DNA of 51,217 bases, from NCBI GenBank assembly GCA_016182415.1, contig JACPGR010000025.1, forward strand, positions 1 to 51,217. The letters are read 5' to 3'. The DNA comes from Candidatus Magasanikiibacteriota bacterium. GTDB taxonomy: Bacteria > Patescibacteriota > Patescibacteriia > Magasanikbacterales > UBA922. The position numbers and the translations under genes were made by a program. The notes under the pieces are model-generated. The model had not been told where the DNA came from. It was given only the letters and a program-made list of their open reading frames with translations, and did not search any database. Below are positions 24,607 to 32,898 of this stretch, piece after piece (the first letter of the stretch is position 1; each line of letters opens with the position of its first letter).

Positions 24607-25416
24607 ATGATTGGTACATATTGCTTATTAAACAACAAAATAATCAAAGCCACAGACGCGATGATCCCCATCGACCATATTGAATTTACCTATGGTTTTG
24701 GGGTCTATGAAAATTTGCGAATGCGAAATTTTAAGATTGCACACGTAGATGAACATATAAAACGACTTTTTGAATCGGCTGATTTGATTCATCTTATCCA
24801 TCATTTTGATATAAAAGAAATAATTGACGCAACTCTAAAGCTTGTAGAAAAAAATAATATAGAAAACGCCAATATCAAAATGATTTTGGTGGGCGGTGAA
24901 AACCCGCTACTCTATACCTTCATGCTCGCACCAAAATATCTGGAGAAAAAAGAATATCGGGATGGCGTAAAAGTAATTAGTTATCATCATGAACGATTCT
25001 TGCCACAAGTCAAAAGCCTCAACATGCTTCCAAGCTATATCATCTATAAACTCGCTCAAAAACAAAATGCCTATGATGCATTACTTATAGACCGAAATGG
25101 AAATATTAGTGAAGGCACACGCTCAAACTTTTTTGCAATCAAAAACACCACACTCTATACTCCACCACGTGAAAAAGTATTGAACGGAATTACTCGACGA
25201 ACCGTAATCAAATGCGCGCAAAAAAACAATTTTGAAGTGAGTGAACAAGAAATTCCACTTGAAACTATTTTTGAGTACGACGGCGCATTTCTTACCAATA
25301 CGTCGGGAAAGATTGTACCTATACGAACAATTGATGGCACATCATTTGAGAAAATCTCATTAAAATTAATGGAACTAAAAAAATTATATGATGCACACCT
25401 ATCCAAAGAAGCTTGA
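24607..25416 (+). CDS. Class IV aminotransferase (PLP fold type IV)
   Basis: A 269-residue enzyme of the branched-chain aminotransferase / aminodeoxychorismate lyase group. Motifs: DHIEFTYGFGVYENLRMRN, HVDEHIKRLFESAD, VKSLNMLPSY (candidate PLP lysine), DALLIDRNGNISEGTRSNFF and LNGITRRTVI. ATG 24607 is chosen because the upstream frame passes through the hairpin repeat. Substrate cannot be assigned: BCAT, ADCL and D-amino-acid transaminase share these motifs. The next gene overlaps its end by 29 bases. Confidence 0.85.
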   Translation: MIGTYCLLNNKIIKATDAMIPIDHIEFTYGFGVYENLRMRNFKIAHVDEHIKRLFESADLIHLIHHFDIKEIIDATLKLVEKNNIENANIKMILVGGENPLLYTFMLAPKYLEKKEYRDGVKVISYHHERFLPQVKSLNMLPSYIIYKLAQKQNAYDALLIDRNGNISEGTRSNFFAIKNTTLYTPPREKVLNGITRRTVIKCAQKNNFEVSEQEIPLETIFEYDGAFLTNTSGKIVPIRTIDGTSFEKISLKLMELKKLYDAHLSKEA

Positions 25417-26068
25417 TACATCACAAATTTCACTCATAGTAGCAAATCTTTTGCCAATATTTGGTGTTGTTTTTTTCGACTGGGATATTGTATACATTAT
25501 CTATATTTATTGGGCAGAGAATTTTGTCATTGGGTTTTATACTATTTTAAAAATGATCAAAAGCTCAAATCAGACAGAGTATATTCATGAAGATGGTATG
25601 GTTGAAATTTACACACCTCAACAAAAAAATATGCTCAAATATTTTTCTTTTTTTGTTATCCCTTTTTTCATACTGCACTTTGGGGGTTTTTCCTTTGGTC
25701 ATGGTTTTATCATATCTATACTATTTGGCAAACCAAATATCACAAATTTTGATTTTTTTGTAGCGATCTTTTTATTATTTGTAAGCCATGGCATATCATT
25801 TTTCACTAACTTTATCAAAAATAAAGAATATCAAAGAACAATACCAATTATTGAAATGTTTAAACCATACACACGAATCGTGATTGTACATCTCACAATC
25901 ATCTTGTCTGCGCTAGTAACGACATGGCTTAAGCAGCCGATATGGCCTCTTATAGTACTCATCGCACTAAAAATAACATTAGACTTAAAAATGCACGAGA
26001 TTTCCCACAATAAAACCAAGCTCTATGCAAAAACTCAACATGCGACAAATTCGAGCCTTCCAAACTAA
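25388..26068 (+). CDS. DUF6498-like multi-span membrane protein
   Basis: 226 residues with about six membrane helices. YWAENFVIGFYTILKM near residue 41 and HGISFFTNFI near 137 resemble DUF6498 proteins, which have no known function. It overlaps the aminotransferase by 29 bases and the mutY-like gene by 44 bases, indicating one transcript. Confidence 0.65.
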   Translation: MMHTYPKKLDTSQISLIVANLLPIFGVVFFDWDIVYIIYIYWAENFVIGFYTILKMIKSSNQTEYIHEDGMVEIYTPQQKNMLKYFSFFVIPFFILHFGGFSFGHGFIISILFGKPNITNFDFFVAIFLLFVSHGISFFTNFIKNKEYQRTIPIIEMFKPYTRIVIVHLTIILSALVTTWLKQPIWPLIVLIALKITLDLKMHEISHNKTKLYAKTQHATNSSLPN

Positions 26069-26843
26069 CATTCTTGATTATTATCACAAAAACAAACGCG
26101 ATTTCCCCTGGCGTACCGCAATTACGCCATACAAAATTGTCGTGTCTGAAATTATGCTCCAACAAACGCAGGCTCCTCGAGCTGTCGAAAAATTCAAAAG
26201 TTTTATCAAACAATTTCCAAATTTCTCAGCGCTACATCATGCGGAATTTAAAGATGTATTAATTGCATGGCAAGGACTTGGTTACAATAGACGCGCAAAA
26301 TATCTAAAACAAATCGCTCAAATGGTTACCACCCAATACAAAGGCAGATTGCCACAAAATCCTGAAGTATTGAAAACACTCCCCGGCATCGGCTCACACA
26401 CTGCCGGATCAATATGCGCATTTGCATTCAATCTTCCAATTCCTTTTATTGAAACAAACATTAGATCTGTGTTTATTCATGAATTTTTTAAAGACAAAAA
26501 CGATATTCATGACAAAGACATCTGGCCTCTCGTCGAGCACACACTATACATCAAAAATCCCCGAGAATGGTACAATGCACTCATGGATTATGGTGCCATG
26601 CTCAAAGAAAAAAGCAAAAATCCCAGTAGAAAAAGTGTACATTATATAAAACAATCTGCGTTCAAAGGATCTGACCGAGAATTGCGTGGTAGAATTTTGA
26701 AAGTACTAACTACAGACGATTTGAAACTTGGCGAACTTATTTCAAAACTTGAAGAAGACGAAAGACGAGTAGAAAAAAATGTAGATGATTTAATGTTTGA
26801 AAAAATGATAAAAAAAATAGATGGAACTGTATCCATCTATTGA
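26025..26843 (+). CDS. MutY-like A/G-specific adenine glycosylase without Fe-S cluster
   Basis: A 272-residue HhH-GPD glycosylase. RDFPWRTAITPYKIVVSEIM then LQQTQAPRAVEKF carries the MutY Glu that protonates adenine. The helix-hairpin-helix is LPGIGSHTAGSI (~116-127). Where MutY and Nth have the catalytic Asp (DGN/DTH), this protein has FIETNIRSVF, a Glu at ~142. The cysteines that usually follow for a [4Fe-4S] cluster are absent; the region reads DYGAMLKEKSKNPSRKSV. Related compact MutY-like proteins occur in Patescibacteria. It may remove A opposite 8-oxoG, or have another base preference. A small hairpin overlaps the stop codon. Confidence 0.8.
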   Translation: MQKLNMRQIRAFQTNILDYYHKNKRDFPWRTAITPYKIVVSEIMLQQTQAPRAVEKFKSFIKQFPNFSALHHAEFKDVLIAWQGLGYNRRAKYLKQIAQMVTTQYKGRLPQNPEVLKTLPGIGSHTAGSICAFAFNLPIPFIETNIRSVFIHEFFKDKNDIHDKDIWPLVEHTLYIKNPREWYNALMDYGAMLKEKSKNPSRKSVHYIKQSAFKGSDRELRGRILKVLTTDDLKLGELISKLEEDERRVEKNVDDLMFEKMIKKIDGTVSIY

Positions 26844-26855
26844 AATAGGTATACA

Positions 26856-27173
26856 TTATTTCTTCTCATCCTCTGAATCTGGGCGATCATCATCAGGAGA
26901 ATTCCTCTTCCTTTTCTCTCGTTCTTCGATCACTTGTTGTGCAGTTTCAAAGATACTTAAAACTTCTTGCGGATCAAAACCTAAAACATTATTAACTAAT
27001 TGTAGATAAATATCGGCAGACTCTTCTTGAAGTGCACGAATTTGTTTCTTATCACGTTTTTCAAAAGAAACTTGTTGCAACCTCCTTACTTCATCATCAA
27101 GTATTTTCATCCTTTGTAATAATTCTTCATGAGTAGATGTGTGTTCTCCTCCATATTTTTCGGTTTCTGACAT
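26856..27173 (-). CDS. Short coiled-coil protein, unknown function
   Basis: 105 charged residues. A helix rich in Glu/Arg/Gln (RMKILDDEVRRLQQVSFEKR) is followed by a second (VLGFDPQEVLSIFETAQQVI) and an acidic tail (SPDDDRPDSEDEKK). It converges with the mutY-like gene (12 bases apart) and follows the VIT1-like gene by 19 bases on the same strand. Confidence 0.6.
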   Translation of the reverse strand: MSETEKYGGEHTSTHEELLQRMKILDDEVRRLQQVSFEKRDKKQIRALQEESADIYLQLVNNVLGFDPQEVLSIFETAQQVIEEREKRKRNSPDDDRPDSEDEKK

Positions 27174-27192
27174 AGTATTTTCTTAAAATAAA

Positions 27193-27918
27193 TTATTTTA
27201 ATAAAAACATATCGACTAATTGCCCCACTCCATACCCCACAAACGCAGCCACACTAGCAAGCGTACACATCTCAAGCCCTGCTTTCCACCAGGTGCGTTT
27301 GGTAAATTTGGTGGTACCAACACCGAGCAAAAATAATCCGACAAGCGTGATGATGATAGATACGACAATAGCAGTGTTAATCGAAAAAACCAGATATGGC
27401 ACCAATGGAATTGATCCACCTATGACATATGAAAAAAACATATACAGCGCATTTCGAACCGGATTTTCTTTTTTTCTATTTGGGATATTGAGCTCATGCA
27501 CAATCATTTCTTGCAAAAATAATTTTTTATTTTTTGATGCCGCAGTTGCCATCTCTTCAGCAAGCTCATGCGGCCAGCCATCATCCACATACATATCTCG
27601 AAGTTCATTTCTTTCCTCATAGGGAAATTCCTGAAGTTCTTCTTTTTCTTCTCGAATTTTATGATAATTGACATCTTGTTCTGATTTATTGGATAAATAA
27701 GACCCTATACCCATTGAAATGGATTCAACTGCAACTACAACAAATCCGGACAAGACGACCGTAAAATGATCATTGGTCGCAGCTGCAATTCCGGTGATTG
27801 CGCCAAGTGTTGAGACCATTCCATCTTCCATACCAAACACAATTTCACGAATCATCGGAAGTATCACGGAATCTTGATGATGAATATAGTGTGGGTTGTA
27901 GTGATGACGCATTGACAT
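27193..27918 (-). CDS. VIT1/CCC1-family iron/manganese transporter
   Basis: A 241-residue membrane protein. The first helix region REIVFGMEDGMVSTLGAITG and the SISMGIGSYLSNKSEQD motif are the VIT1/CCC1 signature. A charged cytoplasmic segment (~85-150, with EEKEELQEFPYEERNEL and ELAEEMA) provides the metal-binding domain. Three more membrane helices follow. Members move Fe2+ or Mn2+ out of the cytoplasm. It is divergently transcribed from nth. Confidence 0.9.
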   Translation of the reverse strand: MSMRHHYNPHYIHHQDSVILPMIREIVFGMEDGMVSTLGAITGIAAATNDHFTVVLSGFVVVAVESISMGIGSYLSNKSEQDVNYHKIREEKEELQEFPYEERNELRDMYVDDGWPHELAEEMATAASKNKKLFLQEMIVHELNIPNRKKENPVRNALYMFFSYVIGGSIPLVPYLVFSINTAIVVSIIITLVGLFLLGVGTTKFTKRTWWKAGLEMCTLASVAAFVGYGVGQLVDMFLLK

Positions 27919-27973
27919 ATCACCTGTATTTAAGTAGATTAAGTATACTCTTAGCTTTACAAAAAATCAAGCT

Positions 27974-28603
27974 ATGCAAAACATTCAACATCGAGCCACC
28001 CTCGTCCTCACCGAGCTCAAACGCCTCTTCCCCACATCCAAAACCATTCTCGAATTTTCAAACAATATCGAGCTTCTTTTTGCCGTCATGCTCTCGGCTC
28101 AGACTACAGATGTGCAGGTAAACAAGGTTACAAAAAACCTATTTCAAAAATACAAAACACTCGATGACTATATTAGTGCAGATCCTATTATTTTGCAAAC
28201 AGATTTGAATCGAGTGAATTATTACAAAACAAAAACAACATATATTCAAAAAACTGCAAAAATTTTGAAAGAAAAATATGTGAGTATTTTACCTCGCACA
28301 ATTGAAGAAATGATGGGGCTTCCCGGAGTGGGGAGAAAAACTGCAGTGGTCGTGCTTGGAAACGCCTACAATATTACTGCGGGAATTGCAGTCGATACAC
28401 ATGTAAAGCGTTTATCAAAAGTATTTGGATTAACCACGCATGATGATACTCAAAAAATCGAAACTGATTTAAAACAACTTTTTCCCAAAGAAGAATGGTT
28501 TTTGCTTACTAATCGGATGATTGAGTATGGACGAGCATATTGTCCGGCACACTGCAGACATGAAAAATGCCCTATTTTAGCCGAATTGAACAATCTGACA
28601 TAA
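27974..28603 (+). CDS. nth: Endonuclease III (Nth)
   Basis: A 209-residue bifunctional glycosylase/AP lyase for oxidised pyrimidines. VMLSAQTTDVQVNKV, LPGVGRKTAVVVLG (HhH with catalytic Lys ~120) and GIAVDTHVKRLSKVFG (catalytic Asp ~139) are all present. The C-terminal cysteine region reads YCPAHCRHEKCPIL: three Cys with short spacing and no fourth, instead of C-x6-C-x2-C-x5-C. The iron-sulfur cluster may be altered or missing. Confidence 0.93.
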   Translation: MQNIQHRATLVLTELKRLFPTSKTILEFSNNIELLFAVMLSAQTTDVQVNKVTKNLFQKYKTLDDYISADPIILQTDLNRVNYYKTKTTYIQKTAKILKEKYVSILPRTIEEMMGLPGVGRKTAVVVLGNAYNITAGIAVDTHVKRLSKVFGLTTHDDTQKIETDLKQLFPKEEWFLLTNRMIEYGRAYCPAHCRHEKCPILAELNNLT

Positions 28604-28730
28604 GACTTTCCCAAACCTTATTTTCTTGATATGATGAGAGTCGTAAGCCATCAGGAATAATAAAAAGTTTTTATTCGCTACCAGAATATATAATTTGAAG
28701 TCTATTTTAAAAATTAATTTTACCAACAAC

Positions 28731-29798
28731 ATGACAAATGATATTGTAAAATCGATTGAAAAAAAAGAATGGATAAAAAGATGGGCTGGCTCCTATACTT
28801 TTATTTCTGCTTCATACTGGGGAAAACAATACAAAACATCACTCGAACGTGAACTGGGTATCGGCTTTGATCATTCACTGTTTATTCACAAAAAAGGAGC
28901 TGTGTCTTTTTATTTGATTAAAAGTGAATTAGATAAATTTGGTATTACACTGGCGAAAAAAGCGACCGAAAATAACAAAGTTGCCATTCAATGGTGCAGT
29001 GATTTAAAAAATAATGCCGACATGATTACCAAAATCATGAAAAAATTTCAGGGAAAAATACCTTCGAAAACTGAGTATCAAGAATTTCTAGTTGCTTTTG
29101 ATAGACACCTTCCTCTACACAATGCCATTAAAAAAACTGTTGATTACTTGTCTATTGAAGTTTTAAAAAAGTTACTTCCATATTTTAAAGACGCTCGTCT
29201 TTATACTGAGGATGTATATAGTGACACTGAGAGCTTTTTTCGTAGTATCACAAGAAAAATTGCGGAAAAAGAAAAATACAATTCAGACTATTTAACCTGC
29301 TTGACTCAATTAGAATTTGAAAACTATTTACAAACTAAAAAACTTCCAAATGAAAAAATCTTGCAAATACGCTTTGAATCAAGTATTTTGTATTTTGAAA
29401 ACGACAAAGAATATATAGAAACCGGCAAACACACAGAAAATATTGAAGAAGTAATATTTAGCAAATCAATCCAAGGTAAAAAAGAAATTACGGGTGTATC
29501 TGCATACAAAGGTATGGCGATTGGAGTAGCCAGAATAATACCTGACCCACACCAAATTGGCATTTTCAACGAAGGTGATATTTTAATTACAGGGATGACA
29601 CGTCCCGAGTTTCTACCTATCATGAAGAAGGCCTCCGCTGTCGTGACGGATGCGGGAGGCATATTGTGTCATGCGGCTATATCTGCGCGAGAATTAAAAA
29701 TCCCGTGCGTAGTTGGGACACAACTAGCGTCGTCCATTTTTCATGATGGTGATAAAATAAAAGTAGATGCTAACACAGGCATAATTTCATTGGCATAA
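28731..29798 (+). CDS. Second phosphohistidine swivel-domain protein
   Basis: 355 residues from ATG 28731 (a TTG at 28695 is the alternative). The C-terminal ~95 residues match the protein at 13.5-15.0 kb: MTRPEFLPIMKKASAVVTD, AGGILCHAAISARELKIPCV, then GTQLASSIFHDGDKI. The His in CHAA is the likely phosphate carrier. The N-terminal part (KRWAGSYTFISASYWGKQY) is helical and different from any kinase domain. As with its paralogue, ATP-grasp and PEP barrel domains are missing. Confidence 0.7.
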   Translation: MTNDIVKSIEKKEWIKRWAGSYTFISASYWGKQYKTSLERELGIGFDHSLFIHKKGAVSFYLIKSELDKFGITLAKKATENNKVAIQWCSDLKNNADMITKIMKKFQGKIPSKTEYQEFLVAFDRHLPLHNAIKKTVDYLSIEVLKKLLPYFKDARLYTEDVYSDTESFFRSITRKIAEKEKYNSDYLTCLTQLEFENYLQTKKLPNEKILQIRFESSILYFENDKEYIETGKHTENIEEVIFSKSIQGKKEITGVSAYKGMAIGVARIIPDPHQIGIFNEGDILITGMTRPEFLPIMKKASAVVTDAGGILCHAAISARELKIPCVVGTQLASSIFHDGDKIKVDANTGIISLA

Positions 29799-29820
29799 CA
29801 ATTTACTAACCAAAAATACT

Positions 29821-30801
29821 ATGACGGTAGAGCAATCATTTATTACTCGCCACACAACACCCGAGCGAAACAAAACAGAAAGCGATCCACAATCAGAACA
29901 ATACCCTGATCTAACCGAAGGTGGAGTTGAAAAGGCAAAAGAAAGAGCCAAAAATGAAATGTTAGAATTGATAAAAAAAACACCCGAGGGAGCCGTTGTG
30001 TTTATTGGTGGTGTTTCCGACCAAGCACGCACCGCACAAACAGCAGAAATTTATGGAGACGCATTAGAAGAGGTCATTTATGATCAAACAAATAATGATG
30101 AAATTGAGGTTGTGACGAAAAAAAATATAGACGAACTAATCAAAGCATCAAATAAAAAACGGGCTACGGAAGTTGCAAAACAAGATTCTGAGAGGTCTTT
30201 AGCACAAATTGACAGGGATATGACGAAGACGCCAGATTACGAAGATGTTTTACAACAAATTACTGAATATTTGAAAAATGAAAACCCAAAAAAAAAGATA
30301 GTGATAACTTTCCCTGCTCAACTTAAAGGTTTTTCCTATGGTTTTCATGATAGATGGACAACCAATAGTGGTAAAAAGACAGAATACTTCAGCGAGGTTC
30401 TTAAGAAGCACAACAACGACCACACTCCAGCTGGTCTTGACTGGTTGGAGAATCAAGGCATTCTAACTACCGAGGACGGAAGAGAAATTCAAGGACCAAA
30501 CCCAACACAAGTGGCAAAAGATTATTTGGAAAGTTTGAGAAGATTGAGAAAATTTGCGGGCAAACATACAGATAGGCCAATAGTTATTGGCGGAGTAGGA
30601 CATCAGTGGGATTTGGATGCAGTTGTAACCTATTTAGCCAGTGGCGGTAAAGATGTGACTATTGAAAATTTTAGAAACTTAGTAGGTGATCAAGAAAAAC
30701 CACTGATTGGCGAAGCGGAAATGTTTAATTTTAGTATAGGTGAAAATCAAACTACTGTTGATTATCGAGAAAAACAATTAACGATTGATAATAACAACTA
30801 A
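29821..30801 (+). CDS. Histidine-phosphatase-like protein
   Basis: 326 residues. FITRHTTPERNKTE (residues 7-20) resembles the RHG motif of the histidine phosphatase (phosphoglycerate-mutase-like) clan. SDQARTAQTAEIYGDALE resembles the S-x-R-x-x-QTA segment, and GGVGHQWDLDAVVTYLASGG could supply the second His. The RHG Gly is replaced by Thr, and a ~130-residue insert lies between. Activity is therefore uncertain. It follows the swivel-domain gene by 22 bases on the same strand, so the two may be co-expressed. Confidence 0.6.
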   Translation: MTVEQSFITRHTTPERNKTESDPQSEQYPDLTEGGVEKAKERAKNEMLELIKKTPEGAVVFIGGVSDQARTAQTAEIYGDALEEVIYDQTNNDEIEVVTKKNIDELIKASNKKRATEVAKQDSERSLAQIDRDMTKTPDYEDVLQQITEYLKNENPKKKIVITFPAQLKGFSYGFHDRWTTNSGKKTEYFSEVLKKHNNDHTPAGLDWLENQGILTTEDGREIQGPNPTQVAKDYLESLRRLRKFAGKHTDRPIVIGGVGHQWDLDAVVTYLASGGKDVTIENFRNLVGDQEKPLIGEAEMFNFSIGENQTTVDYREKQLTIDNNN

Positions 30802-30855
30802 AATTAGAACTAATTCATTATCTAAATTGTAAGAACCAAAGCTTAATTAAAAATC

Positions 30856-32151
30856 ATGTCTGAACCCACAATCGTCACAATCGAAAAACTCGTCTTCGGC
30901 GGACAAGGCCTTGCGCGCGTAAACGGCAAGGTGATTTTTGTATGGAATGCCTTGCCGGGCGAGACAGTTGAAATTGAAATTCTCAAAGAAAAGAAAGGTA
31001 TCACCGAAGCAGTGGCAACAAAAATTTTAACTCCATCTCCACATCGCGTCGACCCCAAAGATGCGCACTTTCTTTCGACCAGTCCCTGGCAAATTTGTGA
31101 CTATACACAAGAAAATATCTGGAAAAAAGAAGTTGCGCTTGAAACCTATCGAAAAATTGGTGGTGATGTATTTTCTCAAATTGATCTAGACATTATTTTT
31201 CCCGACGAACAATATCACTACCGAAACAAAATGGAATTTAGTTTCACCATACTTCCAGATGGTTCAAACTCACTCGCTTTTTTTAAGCGTGGTAAAAGAG
31301 ACAAATTCCCAATCGAAAAATCCGAGCTTGCAGAACCTATTATCAACGAAACTGCAAACAAAATTCTGACATGGATCAATGAAAACCACATTCCGATTCG
31401 TAGTCTCAAATCTCTCATCATTCGAAGTGATGGACGAGGTCATGCGATCTCAGCATTATTTATCAAAGACAAATTACAATTTGAAACCTACCCCGAGACA
31501 AATACCAATCTACTTGGCTTTCAACTCTACTATTCCACACACAAATCCCCTGCTTCAGTCCCCACGCAACTTGTATACACGACAGGGCAAGATTATATTA
31601 CAATCGAACTTAAGACAACAGAAACTTCGACAAAACTCAAATCCGGCTTACTCAGTTTTTTTCAAGTACATATTCCAATTTTTGAAAAAGCACTGCATGA
31701 TATTGCAACGCATATCGGATCTGGCCATGACGTGATAGATTTTTACTCAGGTGTCGGATCAATTGGGCTTCCCTTGGCTAATTCTCAAACACAACTAACA
31801 CTTGTCGATAATAACGAAGAAGCAATTGAATATGCGAAGCAAAATATTATTGAGAACAACTTAAATAATAGCGAAGCACACTGTATACTTGCAGAAAAAA
31901 TGATTGATATTGTTACAAAAGACAAAATAATTATCGTCGATCCTCCGCGTGCAGGCTTGCACCCAAATGTGGTAACAAAACTTCTTGAAGTAACTCCTCC
32001 AAAAATCATCTATCTTTCCTGTGATCTCTCGACTCAAGCTCGAGATATTGGTTTACTTTCTTTAAAATACAGCATCACTTTTTCACAACTATACAATTTC
32101 TTCCCGAGAACCCCACACATAGAAGGGTTGGTGGTGCTTGAGAAAAAATAA
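30856..32151 (+). CDS. TrmA/RlmD-family RNA uracil-C5 methyltransferase
   Basis: A 431-residue SAM-dependent enzyme. An N-terminal TRAM domain (VFGGQGLARVNGKVIFV, then LPGETVEIEI) binds RNA. The methyltransferase domain has DFYSGVGSIGLPLA (~294), IIIVDPPRAGLHP (~361) and the nucleophilic Cys in YLSCDLSTQARDI (~388). It ends with FFPRTPHIEGLVVL. These motifs fit RlmCD/RlmD, which methylate U747 or U1939 of 23S rRNA. The exact target cannot be decided here. Confidence 0.9.
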   Translation: MSEPTIVTIEKLVFGGQGLARVNGKVIFVWNALPGETVEIEILKEKKGITEAVATKILTPSPHRVDPKDAHFLSTSPWQICDYTQENIWKKEVALETYRKIGGDVFSQIDLDIIFPDEQYHYRNKMEFSFTILPDGSNSLAFFKRGKRDKFPIEKSELAEPIINETANKILTWINENHIPIRSLKSLIIRSDGRGHAISALFIKDKLQFETYPETNTNLLGFQLYYSTHKSPASVPTQLVYTTGQDYITIELKTTETSTKLKSGLLSFFQVHIPIFEKALHDIATHIGSGHDVIDFYSGVGSIGLPLANSQTQLTLVDNNEEAIEYAKQNIIENNLNNSEAHCILAEKMIDIVTKDKIIIVDPPRAGLHPNVVTKLLEVTPPKIIYLSCDLSTQARDIGLLSLKYSITFSQLYNFFPRTPHIEGLVVLEKK

Positions 32152-32156
32152 ATTTG

Positions 32157-32185
32157 TTTACGAAGACACTCACACATGCTATAGT
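32157..32185 (+). promoter_or_regulatory. Promoter of the pilin-like gene
   Basis: TTTACG, 17 bases, TATAGT with ATGC before the -10. Confidence 0.6.
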
Positions 32186-32216
32186 GGGTATAGTTAATGT
32201 GTAAAAAATTCAAAAT

Positions 32217-32690
32217 ATGAAAAATACAACAATTTGGCTTATTATAGCCATCACAATTATATTTCCCTTCTCAGTAGTACACACCCAAGATGAGGCAACT
32301 ACGACCGAACAAACAAGCCAAGCACCTGAAGAATTTCCAGATTTTGAGCCTACACAAGAGATATCCCAAGAAGCACAAGACGACCCATTCCAGCTTGGGC
32401 CTATTGATAACAGCATTTTACTTGGGAGAGCAGAATTACCTGAGATTGTCGCAAATTTGATCAATGTTGCCCTAAGTCTGCTTGGTATCATTTTGCTCGT
32501 ACTTATTTTGTGGAGCGGACTACTCTGGATGACCTCGGGCGGAGACGATGAAAAAGTCAAAAAAGCGAGAGCTACTCTTGTTGGTGCCATTATTGGTCTC
32601 ATTATTATTCTTATGTCGGGGAGCATTGTCACATTCCTTATTGATGCACTGAGCTTGGCGACCGGAGGAGGATCAAATACTGATTTTTAA
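32217..32690 (+). CDS. VirB2/TrbC-like pilin or small membrane protein
   Basis: 157 residues. A signal peptide (~1-23, TIWLIIAITIIFPFSVVHTQ) is followed by an acidic, Gln/Glu-rich linker. Two membrane helices (~85-107 and ~118-140) are joined by a WMTSGGDDEKVKKARATLVG loop. This two-helix hairpin with GGDDEKVKKA is a common Patescibacterial relative of type IV secretion pilins. No other secretion genes are adjacent. It has its own promoter and a palindrome downstream. Confidence 0.7.
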   Translation: MKNTTIWLIIAITIIFPFSVVHTQDEATTTEQTSQAPEEFPDFEPTQEISQEAQDDPFQLGPIDNSILLGRAELPEIVANLINVALSLLGIILLVLILWSGLLWMTSGGDDEKVKKARATLVGAIIGLIIILMSGSIVTFLIDALSLATGGGSNTDF

Positions 32691-32724
32691 TGTACATTTC
32701 TAATTTATAAAATGATACTATTGG

Positions 32725-32857
32725 ATACGAAATATAAGATACGAAATACGAACTTTACGAAATTACGAAACGATTTGTATGTTCGTAATTTCGTACATTT
32801 CGTATTTCGTATCCACAATAGTTTCATAATTTCGTAAAGTTCGTATTTCGTATCCCC
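32725..32857. repeat. GGATACGAAATACGAA palindrome, second large copy
   Basis: GATACGAAATACGAA...TACGAAATTACGAA and its complement TTCGTAATTTCGTA...TTCGTATTTCGTATCC are arranged around loop acgatttgtatg, close to that of 4276-4288. An extra half-arm follows. Confidence 0.8.
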
Positions 32858-32898
32858 ATTTTTTTAGAATAACAACGTAATAACTAAACTAAATATAT

